This document shows, piece by piece, positions 50,303 through 59,007 of a DNA stretch of 64,000 nucleotides. The translations under genes were made by a program, and so were the position numbers. Source of the stretch: SVTX01 sp051867975 (lineage in GTDB: Bacteria; Bacillota; Clostridia; Oscillospirales; CAG-272); NCBI GenBank assembly GCA_051867975.1, contig JBJDZM010000120.1, positions 1 through 64,000 on the forward strand, in the 5' to 3' direction. The notes under the pieces are model-generated. The model was given only the letters and a program-made list of their open reading frames with translations. It did not search any database and had not been told where the DNA came from. Every line of letters begins with the position of its first letter. Within the stretch, counting starts at the first letter, position 1.

Positions 50303-51502
50303 TTAGCTGGTATAGTTGTCAAAATATCCCTGAACCAGCACGACGGGAGTACCCTTGTCACCGGAGCCTGAGGTCAGGTCGCACAGCGAGCCTATAAGAT
50401 CGGTGAGCTGACGGGGGGTCGTACCCTGAGAAGCCATGTTTCCGACAAGGCTTGATCCGTCCTTTGCCTTAATAGACGCGGAGATAGCCTTTCGAAGCTC
50501 CTCGCCCGAGAGGTTGGCAAAGTCGTTGTCGGCGAGGTATTTGAGCTTAAGCTCGTTGGGCGTGCCGATAAGACCGTCTGTAAAAGCGGGAGAGACGACC
50601 GGGTCCGCAAGCTCCCATATTTTGCCCTGAGGGTCCTTAAACGCTCCGTCGCCGTAGACCATGACCTCAACGTGCTTGCCCGTTGCGTCAAGCATGTTCT
50701 TCTGAATGGCAAGAACAAGGTCGCGGCACTCGCGGGGGAAGAGTTTGATTTTGTCCTCCGTCGACTTGTTTGAGCCGAGAAGACCGTATTTTTCATTGCA
50801 TCCGCTTCCGTTTACGGGAGCGTTCATGATATCGTCAAGCGAGCAGACGACCTTAGCGCCGTTTGCAAGAAGAATTCTCTTTGTGCGCGCACGCGTGTGA
50901 ATGTCGCAGTTGATTATATGGTCTGCATAGGGAAGGATTGCCTTTGCCTGATTTGCAAAAATGATTTCGACCTCGGCACCGCACTCCTTTACGAGATTTC
51001 CGTAGTATTCAACGTAGTCAACACCGGTAAATTCGTGCTTTACGTAGCCGAAAAGCTCGCGGTATTTTTCAAGCGATAGAACGTCGGAGTAGGGGTTGAC
51101 ACCCGATTCGTCGACGGCATCCATGCTTATGAGATGATTTCCGACCTCGTCAGACGGGTAGCTGAGCATAAGAACGACCTTCTTGCAGCCCTTGGCGATT
51201 CCGCGCAAACAGATTGCGAAGCGGTTACGCGAAAGGATGGGGAAGATAACGCCGACGGTACCGCCTCCGAGCTTTGTACGGACGTCGGTTGCGATGTCGT
51301 CAACAGAGCAGTAGTTGCCCTGTGCGCGCGCAACAATAGATTCGGTGAGGCAGATAACGTCTCTGTCGTGGAAAGCAAAGCCCTCTGACTCTGCCGCTTC
51401 GAGGACGCAGGTTGTTACCATGCTTGCAAGGTCATCGCCCTCGCGGAATATGGGGCAACGGATACCTCTTGATACCGTGCCGACTCTTCTGGTTTTTTCC
51501 AT
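50303..51502 (-). CDS. Coenzyme F420-0:L-glutamate ligase-like protein
   Basis: The 399-residue protein resembles the CofE-type ligase family: early R-C-P-I-F-R-E-G-D-D-L, D-R-D-V-I-C-L-T-E-S-I-V-A-R-A-Q-G, a middle H-I-I-N-C-D-I-H-T-R-A-R, and G-K-I-W-E-L-A-D-P-V-V-S-P-A in the second half. Many Firmicutes have such a protein without F420 synthesis, so the real substrate is unknown. No F420 gene is nearby. It is a single gene between the zinc operon and the two-component system. Confidence 0.7.
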   Translation of the reverse strand: MEKTRRVGTVSRGIRCPIFREGDDLASMVTTCVLEAAESEGFAFHDRDVICLTESIVARAQGNYCSVDDIATDVRTKLGGGTVGVIFPILSRNRFAICLRGIAKGCKKVVLMLSYPSDEVGNHLISMDAVDESGVNPYSDVLSLEKYRELFGYVKHEFTGVDYVEYYGNLVKECGAEVEIIFANQAKAILPYADHIINCDIHTRARTKRILLANGAKVVCSLDDIMNAPVNGSGCNEKYGLLGSNKSTEDKIKLFPRECRDLVLAIQKNMLDATGKHVEVMVYGDGAFKDPQGKIWELADPVVSPAFTDGLIGTPNELKLKYLADNDFANLSGEELRKAISASIKAKDGSSLVGNMASQGTTPRQLTDLIGSLCDLTSGSGDKGTPVVLVQGYFDNYTS

Positions 51503-51723
51503 AATATATTTCTCCTAAAATAAAATTCACGGGAATTATGCCGCAAAAACGCGGCAAAAAGGATCTTTGGTACCTAATTATATCAAAAAAAACGCCGAAA
51601 TTCAATATATTTTCTTCAAAAAGTGTACTTTTAACATAAAGATAACAATTTTCGCACCAAAAGAGCTGAATTTTCTGCCGAGAGCGTTTTGCCGTGCGTG
51701 TTGACCTGTCAGGAAAATATCTC

Positions 51724-51861
51724 TTATTTACTGCTTTTGGGTTTTGTTTTTTTCTCGGAAGAATTGAGATTTGACCTTAGAGCGGCAGTCGGCGTCACAG
51801 GCGGTTTCGGCGGCTCGGGTGGTGTTTTGGGGACTTTTTTGAGCTTTTTTAAAGGTTTCAT
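51724..51861 (-). CDS. 45-residue Pro/Lys-rich protein after the histidine kinase
   Basis: A GAGGAGG ends 5 bp before the ATG at 51861, 33 bp after the kinase stop codon. The product starts MKPLKKLKKVPKTPPEPPKP, continues P-V-T-P-T-A-A-L-R-S-N-L and ends basic (K-K-T-K-P-K-S-S-K). It has no signal peptide or membrane helix and is rich in Lys and Pro. No known family is recognised. The next 220 bp to the CofE-like gene hold nothing else clear. Confidence 0.6.
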   Translation of the reverse strand: MKPLKKLKKVPKTPPEPPKPPVTPTAALRSNLNSSEKKTKPKSSK

Positions 51862-51894
51862 TGTGCCTCCTCACATGCTCTTGAAAAATGAATT

Positions 51895-53124
51895 TCACTT
51901 TGGAAATACTGCCGTAATTTTAAAAACATTTGGGTTTGATATTGCGGCGGAAATTTTCCCGTTGTGCGCGTTTACAATGGCTTTCGCCACCGAAAGACCT
52001 ATGCCGTGACCGCCGCTCTCGGAGTTGCGCGACGTGTCGGCTCTGTAAAATCGGTCGAATATTCGGTCAAGCTGCTCGGGCTTTATTTCAAGCTCTGTGG
52101 TATTTGAAACCGTAAGAATTATCGAATGACCTTGTCCTGTAAGGCACAGCTCTATCTCACTGCCCTCGGCTGAATATTTCAGGGCGTTGTCGAGCAAAAT
52201 CGAAACAAGCTCTGAGATCGCTTTGTCGTTTCCGTTGAGCGAGAGAAGCGGCTGAATATGGCAGGTCAGCGTTTTGCCTTGTGCTTTTGTCAAAGAAGAG
52301 AAGGAGTGAGTCGCGTCGGATACCACCTCGGAGACGGGAAAATCAATCTTTTGCATCTTATTCTCGGCTTCTTCCATGCGTGTCAGCAAAACAAGGTCGT
52401 CGGTAAGACTGCGCAAGCGGAGCGTCTGGCTTTTGATATCGGCAAGGCTCTCGTTTTCCTCACCAAGCTCCATTTCAAGAATGTCAACGTTGGCGTTGAT
52501 AATGGTCAGCGGCGTTTTTATTTCGTGACCTGCATCGGTAATGAATTGTTTTTGCTTTTCCTGACTTTCGGCGATTGGCTTGATTATCTTGCCTGAGAGG
52601 ATAAAAATGACAAAGAATCCTACGATAAGACCGATTACCGCCATAAAAATGCTTGCATACAGAAAGCTGTAAAAGGAGTCAAGCTTTCGTCCGCAGTCGA
52701 GGAAAGTGATACGTATGCCCGTTTGCTCGCGTTTGACTATGTATCGGAAGCTGCCTGCAAATCCGCTGTCGGAATTTTTACTTTGCACGTATTCCGCGTA
52801 TTTTACAGCCTCAGCCTCACCCACCGAGCTTATTTTGCCGACGTCCGTGTTTATCACGTTGCCGTGCTCGTCTGAAAGCACCCAAAAAAATCTTGATTCA
52901 TAAGGCGTTTCGGGTGACATGTGCGGCGGCAGCCTGTCGTTTGGCTTGTCGCCGGATTCGGGGAACGTACCTTTGTTTTGAGAGAGAAAGGACAGTGTTT
53001 TGTCGGCTTCCTCTATCACCGAATTATAGTTTATTAAATTCATCCCCGAGATAATGACCGCAAGCAGAAGCGCGATTGTCACCATAGCGAGAAGAATGAA
53101 TTTTGTTTTCAGTTTGCGTATCAT
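51895..53124 (-). CDS. Sensor histidine kinase
   Basis: The 409-residue protein has a first membrane helix (about 8-28), an external domain of about 125 residues, a second helix (about 155-178), the H-box F-I-T-D-A-G-H-E-I-K-T-P-L-T-I, the N-box L-L-D-N-A-L-K-Y-S and the G-box G-G-H-G-I-G-L-S-V-A. It phosphorylates the response regulator encoded just before it (4-bp overlap). The ligand is unknown; the extracellular domain has no recognisable fold. Confidence 0.93.
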   Translation of the reverse strand: MIRKLKTKFILLAMVTIALLLAVIISGMNLINYNSVIEEADKTLSFLSQNKGTFPESGDKPNDRLPPHMSPETPYESRFFWVLSDEHGNVINTDVGKISSVGEAEAVKYAEYVQSKNSDSGFAGSFRYIVKREQTGIRITFLDCGRKLDSFYSFLYASIFMAVIGLIVGFFVIFILSGKIIKPIAESQEKQKQFITDAGHEIKTPLTIINANVDILEMELGEENESLADIKSQTLRLRSLTDDLVLLTRMEEAENKMQKIDFPVSEVVSDATHSFSSLTKAQGKTLTCHIQPLLSLNGNDKAISELVSILLDNALKYSAEGSEIELCLTGQGHSIILTVSNTTELEIKPEQLDRIFDRFYRADTSRNSESGGHGIGLSVAKAIVNAHNGKISAAISNPNVFKITAVFPK

Positions 53125-53792
53125 GAAACCTCCTCAAGAGAATAGCCTATGTTGCGCGAGGATCTTATCGTGACGTTTGCGCCGAGTGCCGTCAGTTTTT
53201 TGCGGAGATAGGAGACGTAGACCCACACCACGTTAATTTCCGCATCGTTATCAAATCCCCAAATATGCTCCATAAACTGCTCGGCGGAAATTATGCGTCG
53301 TGGGTTTGAGATAAGCATCTCCATCATTTGAAATTCCTTGTTTGCAAGGCGGAAGCTGCCGCTCTCACCTGCAAGCGTGTACGTGGCGCGATCGAGCGAG
53401 ATATTGCCAAAACGGAGCTTGCTGTCGACCTCTGCCGTGTTTCTCGTAATGGCGCGTATCGCGGCAAGCAGTTCTTTTGTGTCAAAGGGCTTTGTGAGAT
53501 AATAATTCGCTCCGCTGTCAAGCCCCGTTACCTTGTCGTCGATTTCGGATTTTGCGGTCAGTATCAGTACGGGGATTTTGTTGCCCGATGCGCGCAGCTT
53601 TTTGAGCGCGGTTATACCGTCCATTTTGGGCATCATAATATCGAAAATTGCAACGTCATAGTTGCCCGTGCTGAGATACTCGAGAGCATCCACACCGTTA
53701 TATACCGCGTCTGCGGAATAATTGTTCTTTTCAAATATTTTAATGAGGGCGCGAGCGAGCGTTCTCTCGTCCTCGGCAAGTAAAATCCGCAT
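53121..53792 (-). CDS. OmpR-family response regulator
   Basis: The start at 53792 (MRILLAEDE, 224 residues) follows AGAGGAG; a longer open frame runs through repeats and is not used. The receiver domain has D8, phosphoacceptor D51 in F-D-I-M-M-P-K-M-D-G and K in L-T-A-K. A winged-helix C-terminal domain follows with N-K-E-F-Q-M-M-E-M-L and V-W-V-Y-V-S-Y-L-R-K-K-L. The kinase overlaps by 4 bp. The divergent surface-protein gene at 54145 is a candidate target. Confidence 0.94.
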   Translation of the reverse strand: MRILLAEDERTLARALIKIFEKNNYSADAVYNGVDALEYLSTGNYDVAIFDIMMPKMDGITALKKLRASGNKIPVLILTAKSEIDDKVTGLDSGANYYLTKPFDTKELLAAIRAITRNTAEVDSKLRFGNISLDRATYTLAGESGSFRLANKEFQMMEMLISNPRRIISAEQFMEHIWGFDNDAEINVVWVYVSYLRKKLTALGANVTIRSSRNIGYSLEEVS

Positions 53793-53836
53793 ATTTTTCA
53801 TCTCCTCTGAGTTTATTTTACCATGAAGCAAAGATA

Positions 53837-53993
53837 CTTGCAAGGGCATTTCTGCGTATATTATATCACAAGTAAAAATGCTTGCTTGCAAGGGCATTTT
53901 TACGACGTGATTCAAGGGCGCAGGCACGCGTAGCGTGCACAGGGCGAAGCCCCAAGACTTGCGGTAGCAAGGATTTCTGCGTATATTATATCA
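53837..53993. repeat. Direct repeats and small hairpins upstream of the response regulator gene
   Basis: A 21-bp sequence beginning ATTTCTGCGTATATT occurs identically at 53848-53868 and 53973-53993. CTTGCAAGGGCATTT occurs at 53837-53851 and 53885-53899. Between them lie hairpins GCACGC/GCGTGC, GGGC/GCCC and CTTGC/GCAAG (53920-53972). On the minus strand each 21-bp copy contains TGATATAAT, a -10-like sequence that could drive the two-component operon. The remainder to 54144 holds no gene. Confidence 0.7.
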
Positions 53994-54144
53994 TAATTTT
54001 AGCGCGAAAACCTTAACTGAAATAAAAATTTTTCTTTTTTAGTTTGTTTAAGGTTTGCGGATTATACTTTCGCCGTAAGCGAGAAACGAGAGTGACTGTA
54101 CGTACTCAAAATTTCCGAGCCTTACAAAAAGGGAGGATCTTTAT

Positions 54145-56316
54145 ATGAAACTTTTTAAAAAACCTACTGTTATTCTTTTGGCGGTATTCCTGTCATTCTG
54201 TACGCTCGGAACAATAGCGGTTGATGCCGATGACGGAAATGTAAACAAAATAGTGCTTTATTCTTCGCAGAGTGGGGAGAATTATGAAAACAGTGCCACG
54301 CTCAACGGCGTATCGGTTCCCGAATATGATTATACATGGCACGCAGATTCCACCGAAGCGCACGACGAAGTAAAAAACTCGCCTGCCGAATATTATACGG
54401 GAACGAAGCCCTCGGGTGACGATTCGGTGTATATCGCACACGACATCGTGTACTACCCGGAGCTTGATGAGAGTAAATTTCAAAAAGTAAATTACGACGG
54501 CGAGACCGAATGGGTATATATGTATGAGGCGGAGGGATACGAGGATTATATCTTCTCAACACTTCCCGTGCTGAAGAGCGGATTCCCGACTCAGATGATG
54601 CACTCTGCAGATGAAGCGTATCAGAATGCGGTTCTGCACATAACGAAGCCCGGCACATACGAGCTTTGCGGAGAATGGCACGGACAGATACTCATTGACC
54701 TTGGCGATGAGGACGATGTGTATTTCGACCCCACGCAAAAGGTCACGCTGATACTGAACGGTGTGGATATCACGTGTACCGTCGCGCCCGGCGTTATCTT
54801 CAAGAGCGTATACGAGTGCGACAATGCGTGGGAAGATGCTTCAAGCTACAGTTATGTCGTTGACACGACCGATGCAGGAGCCAATGTGATCTTGGCGGAC
54901 GGCAGTGAAAACTTTGTCTCGGGAACGAACGTATTTCGCATTCTGAAGACCAAATTCAAGGACGACTCGTCGACCGATGCGTACCCTGCGCAAAAGAAAA
55001 GCTATAAGACCGACGGCGCGTTCTACTCATATGAGAGTATGAATATCTCGGGCGGTGAGGTCGGAGACGGAATTTTGAATATTACCGCGGGCTTTGAGGG
55101 ACTTGATACCGAGCATCACCTGACAATATGCGGCGGCAACATCAACATTTATTCGCAGGACGACGGCATCAACGTCAATGAGGACGGCGTGTCGGTACTC
55201 ACCGTTAACGGCGGAAGTCTGCATATCTGTGCGGGACTCGGCTCCGAGGGCGACGGAATAGACTCGAACGGCTTTCTTGTCATCAACGGCGGAACGGTCA
55301 TATCTACCGCAAATCCCGCATCGGACTCGGGACTTGACTCGGACTGCGGCTCGTACGTCTTCGGCGGTACGGTAGTCTCTCTCGGCTCGACGATGGATTG
55401 GGCAGAATCCGACGGCGGCTCCGCGTCGGCTCAGCCCGTGCTGAATATGCGTTTCGGAGGCACGCAAAGCGCAGACGAAGCGATAATTATTACCGACACC
55501 GACGGGAAGGTCGTGTTTGCATACGACCCCGACCGAGACGAGGTCACAGGCTCAAACGCAAGAACCTACAGCGGCGCAATCATCTCGGCTCCCGGCCTGA
55601 AGATAGGCGGCGGCTATCACATCTATATCGGCGGTGACGTCACGGGAAGTGAAAAATCGGGTGTTTATGATATATCCACCGTAACGGGGTTTGAAGGATC
55701 GACCATGCAATGCTATTCGGGTAATACCGTCGGCGGCATGGGCGGCGGAAACAAGGGCGAAATGCAGGGTGGTATGCGCCCCGACGGCGAGCGTCCGTCA
55801 ATGCCCGAGGGCGGCATGCGGGATGATATGACTCCGCCTGACGGGGATGTCGGCGGAGAACGCCCTGATATGAATGGCGGTATGCAGGGAGAAATACCCG
55901 ACGGCAACTTCGGCGGCGGACAGGGCAGTTTCGGCGGCGGACAGGGGATTTTCGGCGGACAGAGCATCACGGGTGCAAATTGCACGGGTGAGACCGTGTT
56001 TACGCTTTCAAATCAAGTAAATGCCTTTTCTTCGGTTTCGGATTATAGACATTCTTTGATAAAGGTAGAAGGAACAGAAGCCGAATACGGACAGAACGGA
56101 AGCGAGGAGCACTATGTTTGCTCTGTTTGCGGAAAGATATTTGCGGATGAAAATGCGGCACTTGAGCTTGCGCAGTCCGACATAACGATTCCGTCAAAGA
56201 GCCATACGGTCTTGATAATCGCGCTTTTCTTCATGGGCTTCTGCGTTTTGGCGGTCGGCGCGACGGTTATTGTATTCGTTTGCAAAAAAGGTAAAAAACA
56301 AAGGAATAGAGAATAA
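54145..56316 (+). CDS. Surface carbohydrate-binding protein (Cthe_2159/DUF4353 type), membrane-anchored
   Basis: The 723-residue protein has a signal peptide (to about residue 28) and, from about 145 to 490, a beta-helix-like domain with repeats such as D-G-I-L-N-I-T-A-G-F-E-G-L, N-G-G-S-L-H-I, G-D-G-I-D-S-N-G-F-L-V-I-N-G-G-T-V and D-S-D-C-G-S-Y-V-F-G-G-T-V. This is the pattern of the polysaccharide-binding Cthe_2159 family. A Gly/Met/Asp/Pro-rich linker follows (about 530-615). Near the C terminus a Y-V-C-S-V-C-G-K segment precedes a membrane helix (about 690-715) and a basic tail. It may bind plant or host glycans at the surface. GGGAGGAT precedes the ATG. Confidence 0.82.
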   Translation: MKLFKKPTVILLAVFLSFCTLGTIAVDADDGNVNKIVLYSSQSGENYENSATLNGVSVPEYDYTWHADSTEAHDEVKNSPAEYYTGTKPSGDDSVYIAHDIVYYPELDESKFQKVNYDGETEWVYMYEAEGYEDYIFSTLPVLKSGFPTQMMHSADEAYQNAVLHITKPGTYELCGEWHGQILIDLGDEDDVYFDPTQKVTLILNGVDITCTVAPGVIFKSVYECDNAWEDASSYSYVVDTTDAGANVILADGSENFVSGTNVFRILKTKFKDDSSTDAYPAQKKSYKTDGAFYSYESMNISGGEVGDGILNITAGFEGLDTEHHLTICGGNINIYSQDDGINVNEDGVSVLTVNGGSLHICAGLGSEGDGIDSNGFLVINGGTVISTANPASDSGLDSDCGSYVFGGTVVSLGSTMDWAESDGGSASAQPVLNMRFGGTQSADEAIIITDTDGKVVFAYDPDRDEVTGSNARTYSGAIISAPGLKIGGGYHIYIGGDVTGSEKSGVYDISTVTGFEGSTMQCYSGNTVGGMGGGNKGEMQGGMRPDGERPSMPEGGMRDDMTPPDGDVGGERPDMNGGMQGEIPDGNFGGGQGSFGGGQGIFGGQSITGANCTGETVFTLSNQVNAFSSVSDYRHSLIKVEGTEAEYGQNGSEEHYVCSVCGKIFADENAALELAQSDITIPSKSHTVLIIALFFMGFCVLAVGATVIVFVCKKGKKQRNRE

Positions 56317-56463
56317 ATAAGTTTTCCGCCGTTGCGAGACAGACTGCAACGGCGGAAAAATTTATATACTACGTAGTATATGCTATAAGGCACCTCAAAA
56401 ACACTCAAAAAGATATTGAAAAAGGAGTCGAAATATGGTACAATATACACAGCGTGAAGACAT
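56317..56463. other. Spacer between the surface-protein gene and the repeat array
   Basis: It contains a hairpin GTTTTCCGCCGTTG/CAACGGCGGAAAA at about 56322-56360 (possible terminator of the surface-protein gene), the palindrome TATACTACGTAGTATA (56363-56378) and the promoter at 56416-56444. No gene. Confidence 0.6.
56416..56444 (+). promoter_or_regulatory. Promoter before the repeat array
   Basis: TTGAAA (56416-56421), a 17-bp spacer and TACAAT (56439-56444). Its -10 region and the ~20 bp after it resemble the promoter at 60373-60401. Confidence 0.75.
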
Positions 56464-56765
56464 GCGGCATGAAAATTATTTTTATCCTTTGACTACTTGC
56501 CGCAAGTGCTGAACGCANNNNNNNNNNNNNNNNNNNNNNNNNNNNNNNNNNNNNNNNNNNNNNNNNNNNNNNNNNNNNNNNNNNNNNNNNNNNNNNNNNN
56601 NNNNNNNNNNNNNNNNNTGAAAATTATTTTTATCCTTTGACTACTTGCCGCAAGTGCTGAACGCAAGCGTTCAGTCCGAGTCATATTTATGGAATAATGT
56701 GCGGCATGAAAATTATTTTTATCCTTTGACTACTTGCCGCAAGTGCTGAACGCAAGCGTTCGGTT
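56464..56765 (+). repeat. Tandem 89-bp hairpin repeat interrupted by a 100-N assembly gap
   Basis: The same sequence begins at 56470, 56618 and 56707 (the first six bases of each unit, GCGGCA, are seen at 56464 and 56701). The visible period is 89 bp. GCGGCA pairs with TGCCGC 28 nt later, and GAACGC with GCGTTC. The 100 Ns at 56518-56617 are a standard-length gap, so the true copy number is unknown. Each unit contains an in-frame ATG followed by six codons and a stop (MKIIFIL), without a binding site. Confidence 0.85.
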
Positions 56766-56889
56766 CCGGTAGCTGTGAACCGCTCCTTGCAGGCAGGGGG
56801 TTCAATTCGCCGTTTGCGTTTTTTCAAAAACAAATTGCGGATTTTATTCCGAGAACTGAGATTTTAAAGAAAAATGAGGAAACAGAAAA

Positions 56890-57516
56890 ATGATGGAGAA
56901 GATCAAAGAGGGAATTTACAGGATCAAGATACCGTTTGAGACGATATATACGTCGTCTTTCGTGCTCATAGAGGGTGGAGAAGCCGTCGTGCTTGATTTC
57001 GGCTCAAATGACAATGATTGTGAGACCTATATCATACCCGAGCTCGATGCTCTCGGGGTAAATGTCAGATATTTGGCGGTAAGCCATGCGCACGGCGACC
57101 ATTGCGGCGGTATAGGCGCGATGATGAAAAAATACCCGTCGGCGAAGGTACTTCAGATGGGTAGACAATGGTGTGACATCCCGGCAACCGACAGGGAGGT
57201 CGTTTTGGGACGTTTCAAACTCGTTGCACTGAAGGGACACAGCGACGACGGCATGGCGATACTTGATACAAGGACAAATTCACTTGTAAGCGGAGACGCG
57301 CTTCAGGTGTGGGGCGTTGACCGCTGGAAGACCTATTTTACCGACTATGACCTTTATATTGAAACGCTCCAAAAGGTGATAGAGCTTGATGTCGACACGA
57401 TAATTGCCGCACACGAATACGAGCCTTGCGGATATATCGCCGAGGGTAAAGAAAAAGTCGCTGTTTATCTTGACGAGTGCAGAAAGGCGGCGGACAGCAA
57501 AAAGAATAACGGATAA
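56890..57516 (+). CDS. MBL-fold metallohydrolase
   Basis: The 208-residue protein has the metallo-beta-lactamase motif H-A-H-G-D-H (66-71), followed by C-G-G-I, then G-H-S-D-D-G-M-A-I-L and S-G-D-A-L-Q-V-W, and a final A-A-H-E-Y-E-P-C. These provide the usual ligands of a two-metal hydrolase. The compact size fits glyoxalase II-like or quinolone-signal-type enzymes; the substrate is unknown. GAGGAAACAG precedes the ATG. Confidence 0.9.
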   Translation: MMEKIKEGIYRIKIPFETIYTSSFVLIEGGEAVVLDFGSNDNDCETYIIPELDALGVNVRYLAVSHAHGDHCGGIGAMMKKYPSAKVLQMGRQWCDIPATDREVVLGRFKLVALKGHSDDGMAILDTRTNSLVSGDALQVWGVDRWKTYFTDYDLYIETLQKVIELDVDTIIAAHEYEPCGYIAEGKEKVAVYLDECRKAADSKKNNG

Positions 57517-57705
57517 CAAAATAACAGCTTATCGGTTGTCTGTTTTCTGTACGAAAAACAAAATTCACAGGGGCGGAACGAATTGCGTATCCGTTTCCCA
57601 AAAAATACAATAAAATTTTCTTTTTGTTAAATATTTACATAGATTTATATGATATAATATATTCACCGAGTAAAATTCCACAAAAACAAAAGAGAGGTTT
57701 TAAAA

Positions 57706-58854
57706 ATGGCAAACAGAATCGTATTGAATGAAACAAGCTACCACGGCGCAGGCGCGATCAAAGAGATCGTCGGCGAAGTAAACAGAAGAGGTCTTAACAA
57801 GGCTTTCGTATGCTCCGACCCCGACCTTGTAAAATTCAAGGTTACGGACAAGGTTTTGGATGTGCTTGAGGGCGCAGGTCTTGCATATGAGCTTTACAGC
57901 AACATCAAGCCCAATCCCACGATTGAAAACGTACAGACGGGTGTTGAGGCTTACAAGAAGAGCGGCGCGGATTACATAATCGCTATCGGCGGCGGCTCGT
58001 CTATGGATACCGCAAAGGCGATAGGAATTATCATCAACAATCCCGAATTTGAGGACGTTCGCTCGCTTGAAGGCGTAGCTCCGACAAAGAAGCCCAGCGT
58101 TCCGATCATTGCAGTTCCCACGACCGCGGGAACAGCCGCCGAGGTTACGATAAACTACGTTATCACCGACGTTGAAAAGAAGCGCAAATTCGTTTGCGTT
58201 GACGTTCACGACATTCCCGTCGTTGCAATCGTTGACAGCGACATGATGAGCACAATGCCCAAGGGTCTGACTGCCGCGACCGGTATGGATGCGCTGACTC
58301 ACGCTATCGAAGGATATATCACAAAGGGTGCATGGGAAATGACCGATATGTTCCACCTGAAGGCTATCGAAATTATCGCAAAGTCGCTCCGCGGCGCAGT
58401 TGCAAACGAAAAGGAAGGCAGAGAGGGTATGGCTCTCGGTCAGTATATCGCAGGCATGGGATTCTCAAATGTCGGACTCGGCATAGTTCACTCCATGGCT
58501 CACGCTCTCGGTGCGGTTTACGATACTCCTCACGGCGTAGGCAACGCTATACTTCTTCCCACTGTTATGCGCTATAATGCAGAGGCAACGGGTGAGAAGT
58601 ACCGTGATATCGCAAAGGCGATGGGTGTCGAAGGAGTTGACAAAATGACTCTTGCCGAAGCTCGCGAAGCTGCGTGCGACGCTGTTGCGCAGCTTTCCAA
58701 GGACGTAGGTATTCCTCAAGACTTGAAGGGAATCGTAAAGGAAGAGGATATTGACTTCCTCGCGCAGTCCGCAATGGACGACGCTTGCCGTCCCGGCAAC
58801 CCCAAGGATCCCACAAAGGAAGATATTATCGCGCTGTATAAATCTTTACTTTGA
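57706..58854 (+). CDS. fucO: Lactaldehyde reductase (iron-containing alcohol dehydrogenase)
   Basis: The 382-residue protein belongs to the group III alcohol dehydrogenases and resembles E. coli FucO strongly from memory: M-A-N-R-I-V-L-N-E-T at the start, A-I-G-G-G-S-S-M-D, P-T-T-A-G-T-A-A-E-V-T-I-N-Y-V-I-T-D, and metal ligands H-A-I-E-G-Y, H-S-M-A-H and P-H-G. It reduces lactaldehyde from fucose or rhamnose breakdown to 1,2-propanediol. A TGATATAAT at 57650-57657 is the likely -10. No other fucose gene is in the window, so the role may be in general aldehyde reduction. Confidence 0.93.
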   Translation: MANRIVLNETSYHGAGAIKEIVGEVNRRGLNKAFVCSDPDLVKFKVTDKVLDVLEGAGLAYELYSNIKPNPTIENVQTGVEAYKKSGADYIIAIGGGSSMDTAKAIGIIINNPEFEDVRSLEGVAPTKKPSVPIIAVPTTAGTAAEVTINYVITDVEKKRKFVCVDVHDIPVVAIVDSDMMSTMPKGLTAATGMDALTHAIEGYITKGAWEMTDMFHLKAIEIIAKSLRGAVANEKEGREGMALGQYIAGMGFSNVGLGIVHSMAHALGAVYDTPHGVGNAILLPTVMRYNAEATGEKYRDIAKAMGVEGVDKMTLAEAREAACDAVAQLSKDVGIPQDLKGIVKEEDIDFLAQSAMDDACRPGNPKDPTKEDIIALYKSLL

Positions 58855-59007
58855 CAAAAGAATAATGAAATAACAAAGGACCGCCTCTTCGCAGGAAACT
58901 GTGAAGGGCGGTTCTCGGCTTGAAGGGTTACGGCAGATGTTTCTGATACTACATCATTACACATAAAAAACAGTTTTACGCGCCATACTATCACTGAGGT
59001 GATGAAA

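Noticed and set aside
51689..52009. A 106-codon + strand frame opposite the end of the kinase gene
   Set aside because: It overlaps the kinase 3' end and the 45-residue gene antisense, has no binding site and mixes both shadows. The minus-strand 45-codon frame has the better start signal.
53793..53927. A longer start for the response regulator
   Set aside because: The extra 45 codons read through direct repeats and a -10-like sequence, while MRILLAEDE at 53792 has a proper AGAGGAG and the normal receiver start.
56464..56765. CRISPR-like interpretation of the repeat array
   Set aside because: The period is 89 bp with nearly identical whole units, no variable spacers are visible, and no cas gene is present.
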